Source of the DNA: Caballeronia sp031450805
Lineage (GTDB): Bacteria; Pseudomonadota; Gammaproteobacteria; Burkholderiales; Burkholderiaceae
Reading direction: 5' to 3'
DNA: 64,000 bases
Assembly (NCBI RefSeq): GCF_031450805.1
Contig: NZ_JARTVY010000001.1
Span: 1,736,001 to 1,800,000 of the forward strand
Shown: positions 29,393-38,722 of the stretch, piece by piece
Position numbering within the stretch: position 1 is the first letter of the stretch
Layout: the number at the start of each line of letters is the position of its first letter
Notes under the pieces: generated by a model
Seen by the model: only the letters and a program-made list of their open reading frames with translations
Database searches by the model: none
What the model was told of the DNA's origin: nothing
Position numbers and translations under genes: made by a program

Positions 29393-29932
29393 TCACTTCA
29401 CGCTTTGATGCTGGCGCTTGGAACTGGCCTGACGCTTTTTGGCGCGCTTGACGTTGCCGCCCGCCGTCACGCGCTCGTTGCCAAGCACTTTCAGCGTCTG
29501 TTTTTTCGGCTTCTTGAAGGCGGGCGCATCGCGCGAAATCTTCACGGCCTTGACGATGCGCGGCGCGCGACCCTTGGCGGGACGCTCGGCAGCTTCTCCC
29601 GCGCTCGGCGGCATCGTGCTGCGCGTGCGTTCGCCGCGGCTTTTGGCGGGCGCTCCGCCTTCCGGTCGCCAGATCACGAGCAGTTTGCCGATGTGCTGAA
29701 TCGGCGCGGCGTTCAGGCGATCGCAGATTTCGTCGTAGATTGCGACGCGGGCTTCGCGTTCGTCGCCGAACACGCGGATCTTGATCAGCTGGTGCGCATC
29801 CAGGTGCACGCCGATTTCCTTCAGCACGGCGTCCGTCAGACCCTCCGCGCCGACGAGCACGACGGGCTTGAGCGCGTGGGCCTGGGAGCGCAAGTCGGAG
29901 CGCTGGGCAGGGGAAAGTTCAAGTGCTGGCAT
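29393..29932 (-). CDS. yhbY: YhbY/CRM-domain RNA-binding protein
   Basis: A protein of 179 residues. Residues 1-97 are a CRM domain, with the RNA-binding GxxG-like loop and the strand pattern PVVLVGAEGLTDAVLKEI, as in E. coli YhbY, a 50S-associated protein. A lysine/arginine-rich, probably disordered tail (about 98-179) roughly doubles the usual length. It is divergent from rlmE, which encodes another ribosome-related factor, as in many proteobacteria. I do not know whether the basic tail has its own RNA-binding role. Confidence 0.9.
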   Translation of the reverse strand: MPALELSPAQRSDLRSQAHALKPVVLVGAEGLTDAVLKEIGVHLDAHQLIKIRVFGDEREARVAIYDEICDRLNAAPIQHIGKLLVIWRPEGGAPAKSRGERTRSTMPPSAGEAAERPAKGRAPRIVKAVKISRDAPAFKKPKKQTLKVLGNERVTAGGNVKRAKKRQASSKRQHQSVK

Positions 29933-30298
29933 GAGAAATTTGGGACTCGACTAAAATGGGCGGCGCTCGATGCGCGCTTCATGAGCGCTTTCATGGGCGC
30001 TTGGCGCCAGGCGGCATGCTGAAACGCGAAGGGCGGAAAAAGCCCGTACCGGAGCGATCTGGCGCAGCGTGCCTGGACGCCGCGCAAACAAAATAGGCCG
30101 GATACGCGATTGCCAGGCGCATGGGAGCACCCGCGGAAACGTTCCGGCCGACAAGACGCGTATTATCCGCTAAAAGCATCGCGCGTTGCAGCAAGATTGC
30201 CGCGCAATCGTCACAGTACACGCATCCGCGCCACGTCCGGCGCGCAACAGCAACCCTTCGGACAAGCGCGCGACGCGCGCAGCATGAGTTCAGCTTGA
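29933..30298. other. Divergent intergenic region between yhbY and rlmE
   Basis: About 365 bases without a convincing gene. Frames here on both strands are short and of improbable composition. The region must hold both divergent promoters, but I see no near-consensus -35/-10 pair. Confidence 0.5.
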
Positions 30299-30973
30299 AT
30301 GGCAAAGAATCGCTTCAATCAGTCGTGGTTGCATGACCACATCAACGATCCCTATGTGAAGATGGCGCAGCGCGAGGGCTATCGCGCGCGCGCGGCGTAC
30401 AAGCTGAAGGAGATCGACGAGCAGGACAAGCTCATCCGGCCCGGTCAGGTGATCGTCGATCTGGGTTCGACGCCCGGAAGCTGGAGCCAGTATGCGCGCA
30501 ACAAGCTCGCGCAGGGTTCGAAGCGCGACGCGCAGCGGGAAGGCGGCATCGACGGCACGATTATCGCGCTCGATATCCTGCCGATGGAGCCGATCGCGGA
30601 CGTCACGTTCATCCAGGGCGACTTTCGTGAAGACACGGTACTGGCGCAACTCGATGAAATCGTCGGCGAGCGCCAGGTAGACCTTGTAATCTCCGACATG
30701 GCCCCCAACCTGTCCGGCGTGGCAAGTGCGGATGCGGCGCGGATCGAGCATCTTTGCGATCTGGCGCTGGAATTTGCGCAAAACCACCTGAAACCGGAAG
30801 GTGCGCTGCTAGTCAAATGTTTTCATGGCAGCGGTTATAGCCAGATCGTCGAGAAGTTCAAGCACCAGTTCAAAGTGGTGGCGCCGCGCAAGCCCAAGGC
30901 CTCTCGCGACAAGTCGTCCGAGACTTTTATTCTCGGGCGGCGGCTCAAACATCCGGCTGCGGGACCCGTTTAG
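30299..30973 (+). CDS. rlmE: 23S rRNA 2'-O-ribose U2552 methyltransferase
   Basis: A protein of 224 residues of the FtsJ/RrmJ family. It begins with a basic RNA-binding stretch, then YRARAAYKLKEIDEQ with the catalytic lysine, the SAM motif VIVDLGSTPGSWSQY, the catalytic aspartate in DLVISDMAPN, and the lysine in GALLVKCFHGSGY. The K-D-K-E tetrad thus appears intact. It methylates U2552 late in 50S assembly. ftsH follows on the same strand after about 170 bases, the classical rlmE-ftsH order. Confidence 0.97.
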   Translation: MAKNRFNQSWLHDHINDPYVKMAQREGYRARAAYKLKEIDEQDKLIRPGQVIVDLGSTPGSWSQYARNKLAQGSKRDAQREGGIDGTIIALDILPMEPIADVTFIQGDFREDTVLAQLDEIVGERQVDLVISDMAPNLSGVASADAARIEHLCDLALEFAQNHLKPEGALLVKCFHGSGYSQIVEKFKHQFKVVAPRKPKASRDKSSETFILGRRLKHPAAGPV

Positions 30974-31146
30974 ACTGCCTCGGCGAAAATCGGCGATATT
31001 TTCACCGAATATGCCGAAAAAAGACCATCTGCCGCTATTTAAGCGGTAGTTAAACCTTATGGCAGGGGTTAGCGGTCTGGATTAGAATGCTTTGGTGGCG
31101 CTGCAAGGTTTATGTAGGCGCCCGTCTATGAGTGAGGAGTGGTGCT

Positions 31147-33033
31147 TTGAACAACAATATGTTCTCTAAAGCGGCAGTGTGGCTCGTGATCGCACTGGTG
31201 CTGTTTACGGTGTTCAAGCAGTTCGATAAGCCCCGCGTCCAGGAAGGCGTGTCGTATTCGCAGTTCATGGACGACGCGAAGAACGGCAAAGTCAAGAACG
31301 TCACCGTTCAGGGCCGCAATCTCACGGTCACTCCGAACGACGGCCAGAAATACCAGATCGTCTCCCCGGGCGACATCTGGATGGTCGGCGATCTGATGAA
31401 ATACGGCGTTCAGGTCAGCGGCAAGGCTGACGATGAACCGAACGCGCTCGTCTCCGCGCTGTACTACCTCGGGCCGACCATCCTGATCATCGGCTTCTGG
31501 TTCTACATGATGAGGCAGATGCAGGGCGGCGGCAAAGGCGGGGCGTTTTCGTTCGGCAAGTCGCGGGCGCGGCTGATCGACGAGAACAACAACGCAATCA
31601 ATTTCACCGACGTAGCCGGTTGCGACGAAGCGAAGGAAGAAGTCTCCGAACTGGTCGACTTCCTGCGTGACCCGCAGAAATTCCAGAAGCTTGGCGGTCG
31701 CATCCCGCGTGGCGTGCTGCTGGTCGGCCCTCCGGGTACGGGTAAGACGCTGCTGGCTCGCGCCATCGCCGGCGAGGCGAAGGTGCCGTTCTTCAGCATT
31801 TCGGGTTCGGACTTCGTGGAAATGTTCGTCGGCGTGGGCGCGGCTCGCGTTCGCGACATGTTCGAGCAGGCGAAGAAGCATGCGCCGTGTATCGTGTTCA
31901 TCGACGAAATCGACGCGGTCGGCCGTCATCGCGGCGCCGGCATGGGCGGCGGTAACGACGAGCGCGAGCAGACGCTGAACCAGATGCTCGTCGAAATGGA
32001 TGGCTTCGAGGCGAACTCCGGCGTCATCGTCATCGCCGCGACCAACCGTTCGGACGTGCTGGACAAGGCGCTGCTGCGTCCGGGCCGTTTCGACCGCCAG
32101 GTGTACGTCGGTCTGCCGGATATCCGTGGCCGCGAGCACATCATGAAGGTGCACCTGCGCAAGGTGCCGATCGCGAACGACGTCGACGCATCGGTCATCG
32201 CGCGCGGCACACCGGGCTTCTCGGGCGCGGACCTCGCGAACCTCGTCAACGAAGCGGCGCTGTTCGCGGCGCGTCGGGGCAAGCGCATCGTCGAGATGCA
32301 GGACTTCGAAGACGCGAAGGACAAGATCTTCATGGGTCCGGAGCGCAAGTCGGCTGTCATGCGCGAAGAAGAGCGTCGCAACACGGCGTATCACGAGTCG
32401 GGACACGCGGTGGTGGCGAAGCTGCTGCCGCATGCCGACCCGGTGCACAAGGTCACGATCATGCCGCGAGGCTGGGCTTTGGGCGTGACGTGGCAGTTGC
32501 CGGAGCATGATCGCGTGAACCTGTATCGCGACAAGATGCTGGAAGAAATTGCCATCCTGTTCGGCGGCCGTGCGGCGGAAGAAGTGTTCATGAACTCGAT
32601 GTCGACCGGTGCTTCGAACGACTTCGAGCGCGCGACGAAGATGGCGCGCGACATGGTGACGCGTTACGGCATGTCGGACGTCCTCGGCACGATGGTGTAC
32701 GTCGATACCGAAGAGAACGGCATGTTCGGCAAGATGGGCGCGAAGTCGGTTTCGGAAGCCACGCAGCAGAAGGTCGACGCGGAAATCCGCCGAATCCTCG
32801 ACGAACAGTACGCGCTCGCTCGCAAGCTGCTGGAAGACAACCGCGACAAGGTCGAAGCCATGACCAAGGCGCTGCTCGAATGGGAAACCATCGACGCGGA
32901 CCAGATCAGCGACATCATGGCGGATCGTCCGCCGCGTCCGCCGAAGAACCTGCCGCCGCCGTCCGGCGACACGCCCTCGGGCGGCAATAGCGGCAACGAG
33001 GTGAAACCGGGCAACGCAACAGCGCCGGCATAA
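31147..33033 (+). CDS. ftsH: ATP-dependent zinc metalloprotease FtsH
   Basis: A protein of 628 residues, anchored in the inner membrane by two N-terminal helices (about 8-25 and 103-120) around a periplasmic domain. The AAA+ domain has Walker A GPPGTGKT (near 195), Walker B VFIDEID and an SRH region with RPGRFDRQ. The M41 protease domain has H416-E-S-G-H420. It degrades membrane and short-lived cytosolic proteins. I chose TTG 31147 because GAGGAG stands seven bases upstream; ATG 31159 is too far from it. The PRGRALG segment common in the family reads PRGWALG. Confidence 0.97.
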   Translation: MNNNMFSKAAVWLVIALVLFTVFKQFDKPRVQEGVSYSQFMDDAKNGKVKNVTVQGRNLTVTPNDGQKYQIVSPGDIWMVGDLMKYGVQVSGKADDEPNALVSALYYLGPTILIIGFWFYMMRQMQGGGKGGAFSFGKSRARLIDENNNAINFTDVAGCDEAKEEVSELVDFLRDPQKFQKLGGRIPRGVLLVGPPGTGKTLLARAIAGEAKVPFFSISGSDFVEMFVGVGAARVRDMFEQAKKHAPCIVFIDEIDAVGRHRGAGMGGGNDEREQTLNQMLVEMDGFEANSGVIVIAATNRSDVLDKALLRPGRFDRQVYVGLPDIRGREHIMKVHLRKVPIANDVDASVIARGTPGFSGADLANLVNEAALFAARRGKRIVEMQDFEDAKDKIFMGPERKSAVMREEERRNTAYHESGHAVVAKLLPHADPVHKVTIMPRGWALGVTWQLPEHDRVNLYRDKMLEEIAILFGGRAAEEVFMNSMSTGASNDFERATKMARDMVTRYGMSDVLGTMVYVDTEENGMFGKMGAKSVSEATQQKVDAEIRRILDEQYALARKLLEDNRDKVEAMTKALLEWETIDADQISDIMADRPPRPPKNLPPPSGDTPSGGNSGNEVKPGNATAPA

Positions 33034-33050
33034 CTTCTCCGAGTCTGACA

Positions 33051-33085
33051 ATGGGCCGGTGTGCAACGCACGCCGGCCCATTTTT
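33051..33085 (+). terminator. Intrinsic terminator after ftsH
   Basis: ATGGGCCGG pairs with CCGGCCCAT, followed by TTTTTG. It begins 17 bases after the ftsH stop. It also argues that folP is translated from a codon downstream of this point. Confidence 0.85.
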
Positions 33086-33127
33086 GCTTTGAGGCTCGCG
33101 TTTCGTCACTTGCTTTGCAGGCATCGC

Positions 33128-34012
33128 TTGACTACACCTTCCCGACACCCCGTCTCCTCGCAGCCGCTGCGGTGCGGCCGCTTCACGCTCAGCTTCGACC
33201 GTCCGCTGGTGATGGGCATTCTCAACGTCACGCCGGACTCGTTCTCCGATGGCGGGCGCTTCCTGTCCCGCGACGCCGCGCTTGCGCGTGCCGAACAGAT
33301 GATCGCCGATGGCGCCGACATGATCGACATCGGCGGCGAATCGACGCGTCCCGGCGCGCCCCCCGTGCCGCTCGCCGACGAACTGGCGCGTGTGGTTCCG
33401 ATCGTCGAGGCGCTGCGTGCGGTTTCTGTCCCGCTATCCGTCGATACCTATAAGCCCGCCGTGATGCGCGCCGCGCTCGATGCCGGCGCGGACATGATCA
33501 ACGACATCTGGGGTTTCCGTCAGGACGGCGCAATCGATGCCGTGAAGGACAGGCAATGCGGCCTGTGCGTGATGCACATGCTCGGCGAGCCGCGCACGAT
33601 GCAACTCCACGAGCCGGTCTACGAGGACGTCGTTGCTTCCGTGCGCAATTTCTTCACCGAACGTGTCTCGGCGCTGAACGCCGCAGGCGTAGCGGCGGAG
33701 CGCATCAGCCTCGATCCCGGCTACGGTTTCGGCAAGACCATCGGGCATAATTACGCGCTGCTTGCCGAACTCACCGCGACGTTGCCAGCGGGCACGCATT
33801 TCCCGTTGCTCGCCGGCATGTCGCGCAAGTCGATGCTCGGCGGCGTAACCGGGCGTGGGGCGGGTGAACGCCTGGCTGCGAGCCTCGCGGCGGCGGTATG
33901 CGCGGCGGAGCGCGGCGCGGCGATCATCCGCGTTCACGACGTCGCCGAAACCGTCGACGCGCTGAAAGTCTGGCAGGCCACCAAAGACGCAGCCCTTCGC
34001 GGGCATCATTGA
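33128..34012 (+). CDS. folP: Dihydropteroate synthase
   Basis: About 294 residues from TTG 33128. It joins dihydropterin pyrophosphate and p-aminobenzoate in folate synthesis and is the sulfonamide target. The family signatures are clear: VMGILNVTPDSFSDGGRF near the N-terminus, then MIDIGGESTRPGAP, and the C-terminal MSRKSMLGG and RVHDVAETVDAL. The start is uncertain. Upstream in-frame codons overlap the ftsH terminator, so I prefer TTG 33128, although its ribosome-binding site is weak. glmM follows in the usual folP-glmM order. Confidence 0.93.
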   Translation: MTTPSRHPVSSQPLRCGRFTLSFDRPLVMGILNVTPDSFSDGGRFLSRDAALARAEQMIADGADMIDIGGESTRPGAPPVPLADELARVVPIVEALRAVSVPLSVDTYKPAVMRAALDAGADMINDIWGFRQDGAIDAVKDRQCGLCVMHMLGEPRTMQLHEPVYEDVVASVRNFFTERVSALNAAGVAAERISLDPGYGFGKTIGHNYALLAELTATLPAGTHFPLLAGMSRKSMLGGVTGRGAGERLAASLAAAVCAAERGAAIIRVHDVAETVDALKVWQATKDAALRGHH

Positions 34013-34125
34013 AAACCGGCTTCGAATCTGGCAGAACTGCCGCGCAGGCGCTCGCTGGCAGCGTAGTCAACATACACCGCGGACCACAACAGGCGCCAAA
34101 AGTCCGCGCGGAGGGTCAAACAACG

Positions 34126-35484
34126 ATGGCACGACGATACTTTGGAACTGACGGCATCCGTGGGCGCGTCGGCGCGGCCCCGATCACGCCGGACTTCGTC
34201 CTCAAGCTCGGCTACGCCGCCGGCAAGGTGCTCGCCGGCGCGGACCGGTCGCCGCAGAAGGGCAACCGGCCGACGGTGCTGATCGGCAAGGACACGCGGG
34301 TTTCGGGCTACATGCTCGAAGCCGCGCTCGAATCCGGCTTTTCGGCTGCGGGCGTCGACGTGATGCTGGCCGGCCCGATGCCGACGCCGGGCGTCGCGTA
34401 TCTGACGCGGGCGCTGCGGCTCGCGGCGGGCGTGGTGATCAGCGCGTCGCACAATCCGTACGACGACAACGGCATCAAGTTCTTCTCCGCCGACGGCAAC
34501 AAGCTCCCCGACGAAGTCGAACTGCAGATCGAAGCGCAGCTCGAGCAGCCGATGGAATGTGCGCCGTCCGAGCGTCTCGGCAAGGCGCGCCGTCTCGACG
34601 ACGCGGGCGGCCGCTACATCGAGTTCTGCAAGAGCACGTTCCCCGCGAGCTTCGACCTTCGCGGCGTGAAGATCGTGCTGGACTGCGCGCACGGCGCCGC
34701 GTACGACGTCGCGCCGCACGTGTTCCACGAACTGGGCGCGGAAGTCGTGTCCATCGGCGTGTCGCCGAATGGCTTCAATATCAACGACGGCGTCGGCGCC
34801 ACCGCGCCCGATGCGCTCGTGCGCGCGGTAAAGGAGCACGGCGCGGATATCGGCATTGCGCTGGATGGCGACGCGGATCGCCTGCAGGTCGTCGATTCGA
34901 CCGGCCGTCTCTACAACGGCGACGAGTTGCTCTACGTGCTGGTGAAGGACCGCATCGCGACGCACGGCAAGGTCGAAGGCGCGGTCGGCACGCTGATGAC
35001 CAACATGGCGGTCGAAGTAGCGCTGAAAGAGGCGGGCGTGCAGTTCGTGCGCGCCGCGGTCGGCGACCGCTACGTGCTCGAGAAATTGCGCGAACACGGC
35101 TGGCAGCTCGGCGCGGAAGGCTCCGGCCACATTCTGTCGCTCGACAGGCATTCGACCGGCGACGGCATCGTCTCCGCGCTCCTCGTGCTCGCGGCGATCA
35201 AGCGCAGCGGCAAGTCGATCGCCGACCTGCTCGACGGCGTGAGCCTCTTCCCGCAAAAGCTGATCAACGTGCGCATGAGTCCCGGCGCGGACTGGAAAAA
35301 GAGCGACGAAATTCGCCGCGCGGTCGAACAGGCCGAGCGGGCGCTCGAGTCGCACGGGCGCGTGCTGATTCGCGCATCGGGCACGGAGCCGGTGTTGCGC
35401 GTGATGGTGGAAGCCGCCGCCCAGCAGGACGCGATCCGGCACGCGGAAACGATTGCGCAAGTCGTCAGGGACGTGACTGCGTAG
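34126..35484 (+). CDS. glmM: Phosphoglucosamine mutase
   Basis: A protein of 452 residues of the alpha-D-phosphohexomutase family. It interconverts glucosamine-6- and -1-phosphate on the way to UDP-GlcNAc. The phosphoserine loop reads VISASHNPYDDNG (serine near 108), the metal loop ALDGDADRLQ, and the C-terminal phosphate-binding loop RASGTEPVLRVMVEA. I chose the ATG at 34126 (MARRYFGTDGIRG). The frame extends upstream into folP but is not coding there. A terminator follows. Confidence 0.97.
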   Translation: MARRYFGTDGIRGRVGAAPITPDFVLKLGYAAGKVLAGADRSPQKGNRPTVLIGKDTRVSGYMLEAALESGFSAAGVDVMLAGPMPTPGVAYLTRALRLAAGVVISASHNPYDDNGIKFFSADGNKLPDEVELQIEAQLEQPMECAPSERLGKARRLDDAGGRYIEFCKSTFPASFDLRGVKIVLDCAHGAAYDVAPHVFHELGAEVVSIGVSPNGFNINDGVGATAPDALVRAVKEHGADIGIALDGDADRLQVVDSTGRLYNGDELLYVLVKDRIATHGKVEGAVGTLMTNMAVEVALKEAGVQFVRAAVGDRYVLEKLREHGWQLGAEGSGHILSLDRHSTGDGIVSALLVLAAIKRSGKSIADLLDGVSLFPQKLINVRMSPGADWKKSDEIRRAVEQAERALESHGRVLIRASGTEPVLRVMVEAAAQQDAIRHAETIAQVVRDVTA

Positions 35485-35511
35485 CGTTCGACGCGATCCA
35501 GGCAGATCGAG

Positions 35512-35538
35512 AAAAAGCGGGCTTCGGCCCGCTTTTTT
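35512..35538 (+). terminator. Intrinsic terminator after glmM
   Basis: AAAAAGCGGGC pairs with GCCCGCTTTTTT around a TTCG loop. Confidence 0.9.
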
Positions 35539-35595
35539 CATGTCCGCGCGCGCCCGGCAAGTGACCGCTCGATCGACTTTCAGGCCGTAAGTTCA

Positions 35596-35634
35596 CTGTC
35601 ACGCGGGCATCACGAAACGTCATATTACTGTCAC
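35596..35634 (+). promoter_or_regulatory. Pho-box-like site upstream of pstS
   Basis: Tandem PhoB half-site-like heptamers ACGTCAT (35617-35623) and CTGTCAC (35628-35634) are spaced exactly 11 bases apart. A further CTGTCAC lies at 35596-35602. The E. coli Pho-box repeat is CTGTCAT/CTGTCAC at 11-base spacing. The proximal repeat ends 55 bases before the pstS ATG. Confidence 0.8.
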
Positions 35635-35689
35635 AGAGTCCGCCTATATTTCGCCGTGTCGTACACACGCTCACAACTCTGGAGGTCTC

Positions 35690-36721
35690 ATGAAATTGAT
35701 GCACACCGCGCTGGCTGCCGTGATTGGCGCAATGTTCGCCATCTCTGCGCAAGCGGCCGATATCACCGGCGCGGGCAGTACCTTCGCAGCTCCGATCTAC
35801 ACCAAGTGGGCAGACGCTTATCAGAAAAGCGGCGGCGGCAAGGTCAACTACCAGGGCATCGGTTCCTCGGGCGGCATCAAGCAGATCGTCGCCAAGACCG
35901 TGGATTTCGCCGGCTCGGATGCTCCGCTAAAGGACGACCAGCTCGCGAAGGACGGCCTCTTCCAGTTTCCGACGGTGGTCGGCGGCGTGGTGCCGGTCAT
36001 CAACGTGCCCGGCGTGAAGGCGGGCGAAGTGATCCTGTCGGGCGAAGTGCTCGGCGACATCTATCTCGGCAAGATCAAGAAGTGGAACGACCCGGCAATC
36101 GCCGCGCTCAATCCGAAGGTCAAGCTGCCGGATACGGACATTGCCGTCGTGCGCCGCGCGGACGGCTCCGGCACGAGCTTCATCTGGACGAACTATCTGT
36201 CGAAGGTGAACGCCGAGTGGAAGTCGAAGGTCGGCGAAGGTTCGACGGTCAACTGGCCGACCGGCACGGGCGGCAAGGGCAACGACGGCGTCGCGGCTTT
36301 CGTGCAGCGTCTGCCGGGCGCGATCGGCTACGTCGAATGGGCGTACGCGAAGCAGAACAAGATGACCTACGTCGGCATGCAGAATTCGGCGGGCACGGTC
36401 GTCGAGCCGGAAACGAAGACGTTCAAGGCGGCCGCTGCTGGCGCGGACTGGTCCAAGTCGTTCTACCAGATCCTGACCAACGAGCAGGGCAAGGACGCAT
36501 GGCCGATCGTCGGCGCGACCTTCGTGTTGCTGCACTCGACGCAGGACAAGGCGGCGCAGGGCACCGAGACGCTGAAGTTCTTCGACTGGGCGTTCAAGAA
36601 CGGCGGTCAGGCGGCGAACGAGCTCGATTACATCTCGCTGCCGGAGTCGGTCGTGGCGGAAATCCGCTCGCAATGGAAGGCGAAGGTGAAGGACGCGGCG
36701 GGCAAGCCGGTCGCGGAGTAA
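35690..36721 (+). CDS. pstS: Phosphate ABC transporter periplasmic binding protein
   Basis: A protein of 343 residues with a Sec signal peptide cleaved near A-Q-A|A-D (22/23). The mature part opens with ITGAGSTFAAPIYTKW, and phosphate-binding loops are visible in GIGSSGGIKQI, FAGSDAPL and RRADGSGTSFIWT. It captures phosphate in the periplasm for PstCA. It is the first gene of pstSCAB-phoU-phoBR, behind a Pho-box. A hairpin in the 118-base gap before pstC may set the higher expected ratio of PstS to membrane subunits. Confidence 0.98.
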   Translation: MKLMHTALAAVIGAMFAISAQAADITGAGSTFAAPIYTKWADAYQKSGGGKVNYQGIGSSGGIKQIVAKTVDFAGSDAPLKDDQLAKDGLFQFPTVVGGVVPVINVPGVKAGEVILSGEVLGDIYLGKIKKWNDPAIAALNPKVKLPDTDIAVVRRADGSGTSFIWTNYLSKVNAEWKSKVGEGSTVNWPTGTGGKGNDGVAAFVQRLPGAIGYVEWAYAKQNKMTYVGMQNSAGTVVEPETKTFKAAAAGADWSKSFYQILTNEQGKDAWPIVGATFVLLHSTQDKAAQGTETLKFFDWAFKNGGQAANELDYISLPESVVAEIRSQWKAKVKDAAGKPVAE

Positions 36722-36781
36722 GCAGTACGCGGAGTTTGAAACTGTCCTAAGCTGCACTGGCGGGACAGCAGCAACACCAAG

Positions 36782-36811
36782 CCGCGCGGCGCGCTAGAAG
36801 CCGCCGCGCGG
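36782..36811 (+). other. GC-rich hairpin between pstS and pstC
   Basis: CCGCGCGGCG pairs with CGCCGCGCGG around a ten-base loop, without a T-run. In many binding-protein operons such a stem protects the 5' message or attenuates downstream genes; that role here is inference. Confidence 0.6.
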
Positions 36812-36839
36812 TCTGACACGCAGCGTAACCAAGGCTCCC

Positions 36840-37823
36840 ATGTCGGACATCAACCTCGCGTCGGCACCCCCGGCGGCGCACGCGCAGCGCGCCCCCGGCC
36901 GCATCGGCGACATCGTTTTCGGCGGCATCACGCGGCTCGCAGCGGTGGTGACGCTGCTTCTCCTCGGCGGCATCATCGTCTCGCTGATCGTCGCGTCGAT
37001 GCCGACCATCGAAAAGTTCGGACTCAGCTTTCTGTGGCGCGCCGACTGGGATCCGCCCAGCGACAGCTTCGGCGCGCTCGTGCCGATTTACGGCACCATC
37101 GCCACGTCGATCATCGCGCTCATCATCGCCGTGCCGGTGAGCTTCGGCATCGCGCTCTTCCTGACGGAACTGTCGCCCACGTGGCTGCGCCGGCCGCTCG
37201 GCGTGGCGATCGAACTGCTCGCGGCGATCCCTTCGATCGTCTACGGCATGTGGGGCCTGCTCGTGTTCGCCCCGATCTTCGCGAAATACTTCGAGAAGCC
37301 GCTCGGCGCGCTGCTCGGCGGCGTGCCGCTGATCGGCGCGCTGTTCCAGGGGCCGCCCATCGGCATCGGCATCCTGTGCGCAGGCGTCATCCTCGCGATC
37401 ATGATCATCCCGTACATCGCCTCGGTGATGCGCGACGTGTTCGAAGTCACGCCCGTGCTGCTGAAGGAATCGGCATACGGCATCGGCTGCACGACGTGGG
37501 AGGTGATGTGGAAAATCGTGTTGCCGTACACGCGCGCCGGTGTGATCGGCGGCGTCATGCTCGGTCTCGGGCGCGCGCTCGGCGAGACGATGGCCGTGAC
37601 CTTCGTGATCGGCAACACGAATCTGCTCGATAACGTGTCGCTGTTTTCGCCGGGCAACAGCATCACGTCCGCGCTCGCCAACGAGTTCGCGGAAGCGAGC
37701 CCCGGCCTGCACACATCGGCGCTGATGGAGCTCGGCCTGATTCTTTTCGTCATCACGTTCTTCGTGCTCGCGCTCTCGAAGCTGATGCTCTTGCGCATGG
37801 AACGCGGGGAGGGTGCGAAGTGA
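36840..37823 (+). CDS. pstC: Phosphate ABC transporter permease PstC
   Basis: A protein of 327 residues with six predicted transmembrane helices and the binding-protein-dependent permease signature around LKESAYGIGCTTWEVMWKIVLP (the EAA loop that contacts PstB). It forms the membrane channel with PstA. Its TGA overlaps the GTG start of pstA (GTGA), so the two subunits are translationally coupled. Confidence 0.97.
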   Translation: MSDINLASAPPAAHAQRAPGRIGDIVFGGITRLAAVVTLLLLGGIIVSLIVASMPTIEKFGLSFLWRADWDPPSDSFGALVPIYGTIATSIIALIIAVPVSFGIALFLTELSPTWLRRPLGVAIELLAAIPSIVYGMWGLLVFAPIFAKYFEKPLGALLGGVPLIGALFQGPPIGIGILCAGVILAIMIIPYIASVMRDVFEVTPVLLKESAYGIGCTTWEVMWKIVLPYTRAGVIGGVMLGLGRALGETMAVTFVIGNTNLLDNVSLFSPGNSITSALANEFAEASPGLHTSALMELGLILFVITFFVLALSKLMLLRMERGEGAK

Positions 37824-38707
37824 ACCGTCCCGCTACGTTCGATCAGGACCACGACCGCGTGCAGGCGACGCGCATGAAACTGCAGCGCCGCCGTCGCGGC
37901 ACGAATGCGATTGCGCTGACGCTGTCGCTCGCGGCGATGGCCTTCGGCCTCGTCTGGCTCGTGTGGATTCTCTTCACGACGCTGAAGCTCGGCGTCTCCG
38001 GCTTGTCGATGGATCTCTTCACGCAATCGACGCCCCCGCCGAACACCGATGGCGGCGGTCTCGCGAACGCGATCGTCGGCAGTCTGATGCTCGTCGTGCT
38101 CGCGACATGCGTCGGCACGCCGCTCGGCATCCTCGCGGGCGTCTATCTCGCGGAATACGGGCAGAAGCGCTGGCTCGCGAACATCACGCGCTTCATCAAC
38201 GACATCCTGCTGTCCGCGCCGTCGATCGTCGTGGGCCTCTTCGTGTATGCGCTCGTCGTCGCGAAGATGGGGCGTTTCTCCGGCTGGGCGGGCGTGATCG
38301 CGCTGGCGCTGCTGCAGATTCCGATCGTCATCCGCACGACCGAGAACATGCTGAAGCTCGTGCCGAACGCATTGCGCGAAGCGGCGTTCGCGCTCGGCAC
38401 GCCGAAGTGGAAGATGGTGATGTCGATCACGCTGAAGGCATCGGTGGGCGGCATCGTCACCGGTGTGCTGCTGGCGGTGGCGCGCATCGCCGGGGAAACC
38501 GCGCCGCTTCTTTTCACGGCGTTGTCGAACCAGTTTTTCTCGATGGACATGAATCAGCCGGTGGCCAATCTGCCGGTGACGATCTACAAGTTCGCAATGA
38601 GTCCGTTCCCGCAATGGCAAGTGCTCGCGTGGGCCGGTGTGTTCCTGATTACGCTCGGCGTGCTGGGTCTGAATATCCTGGCGCGTGCGATCTTCACGAA
38701 GAAATAA
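37820..38707 (+). CDS. pstA: Phosphate ABC transporter permease PstA
   Basis: A protein of 295 residues starting at GTG 37820, which overlaps the pstC stop. Six transmembrane helices are predicted, with a cytoplasmic N-terminal basic stretch and the EAA-type loop LREAAFALGTPKWKMVMSITLK. It pairs with PstC as the phosphate channel. pstB follows after 15 bases with a GGAG ribosome-binding site. Confidence 0.97.
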   Translation: MNRPATFDQDHDRVQATRMKLQRRRRGTNAIALTLSLAAMAFGLVWLVWILFTTLKLGVSGLSMDLFTQSTPPPNTDGGGLANAIVGSLMLVVLATCVGTPLGILAGVYLAEYGQKRWLANITRFINDILLSAPSIVVGLFVYALVVAKMGRFSGWAGVIALALLQIPIVIRTTENMLKLVPNALREAAFALGTPKWKMVMSITLKASVGGIVTGVLLAVARIAGETAPLLFTALSNQFFSMDMNQPVANLPVTIYKFAMSPFPQWQVLAWAGVFLITLGVLGLNILARAIFTKK

Positions 38708-38722
38708 GGGCGGAGTGATTCC

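Noticed and set aside
32461..32487. Tryptophan in FtsH where the PRGRALG segment usually has arginine
   Set aside because: The catalytic HESGH and the AAA motifs are intact, and I recall related Burkholderia FtsH copies with the same residue. It is probably lineage-typical rather than a defect.
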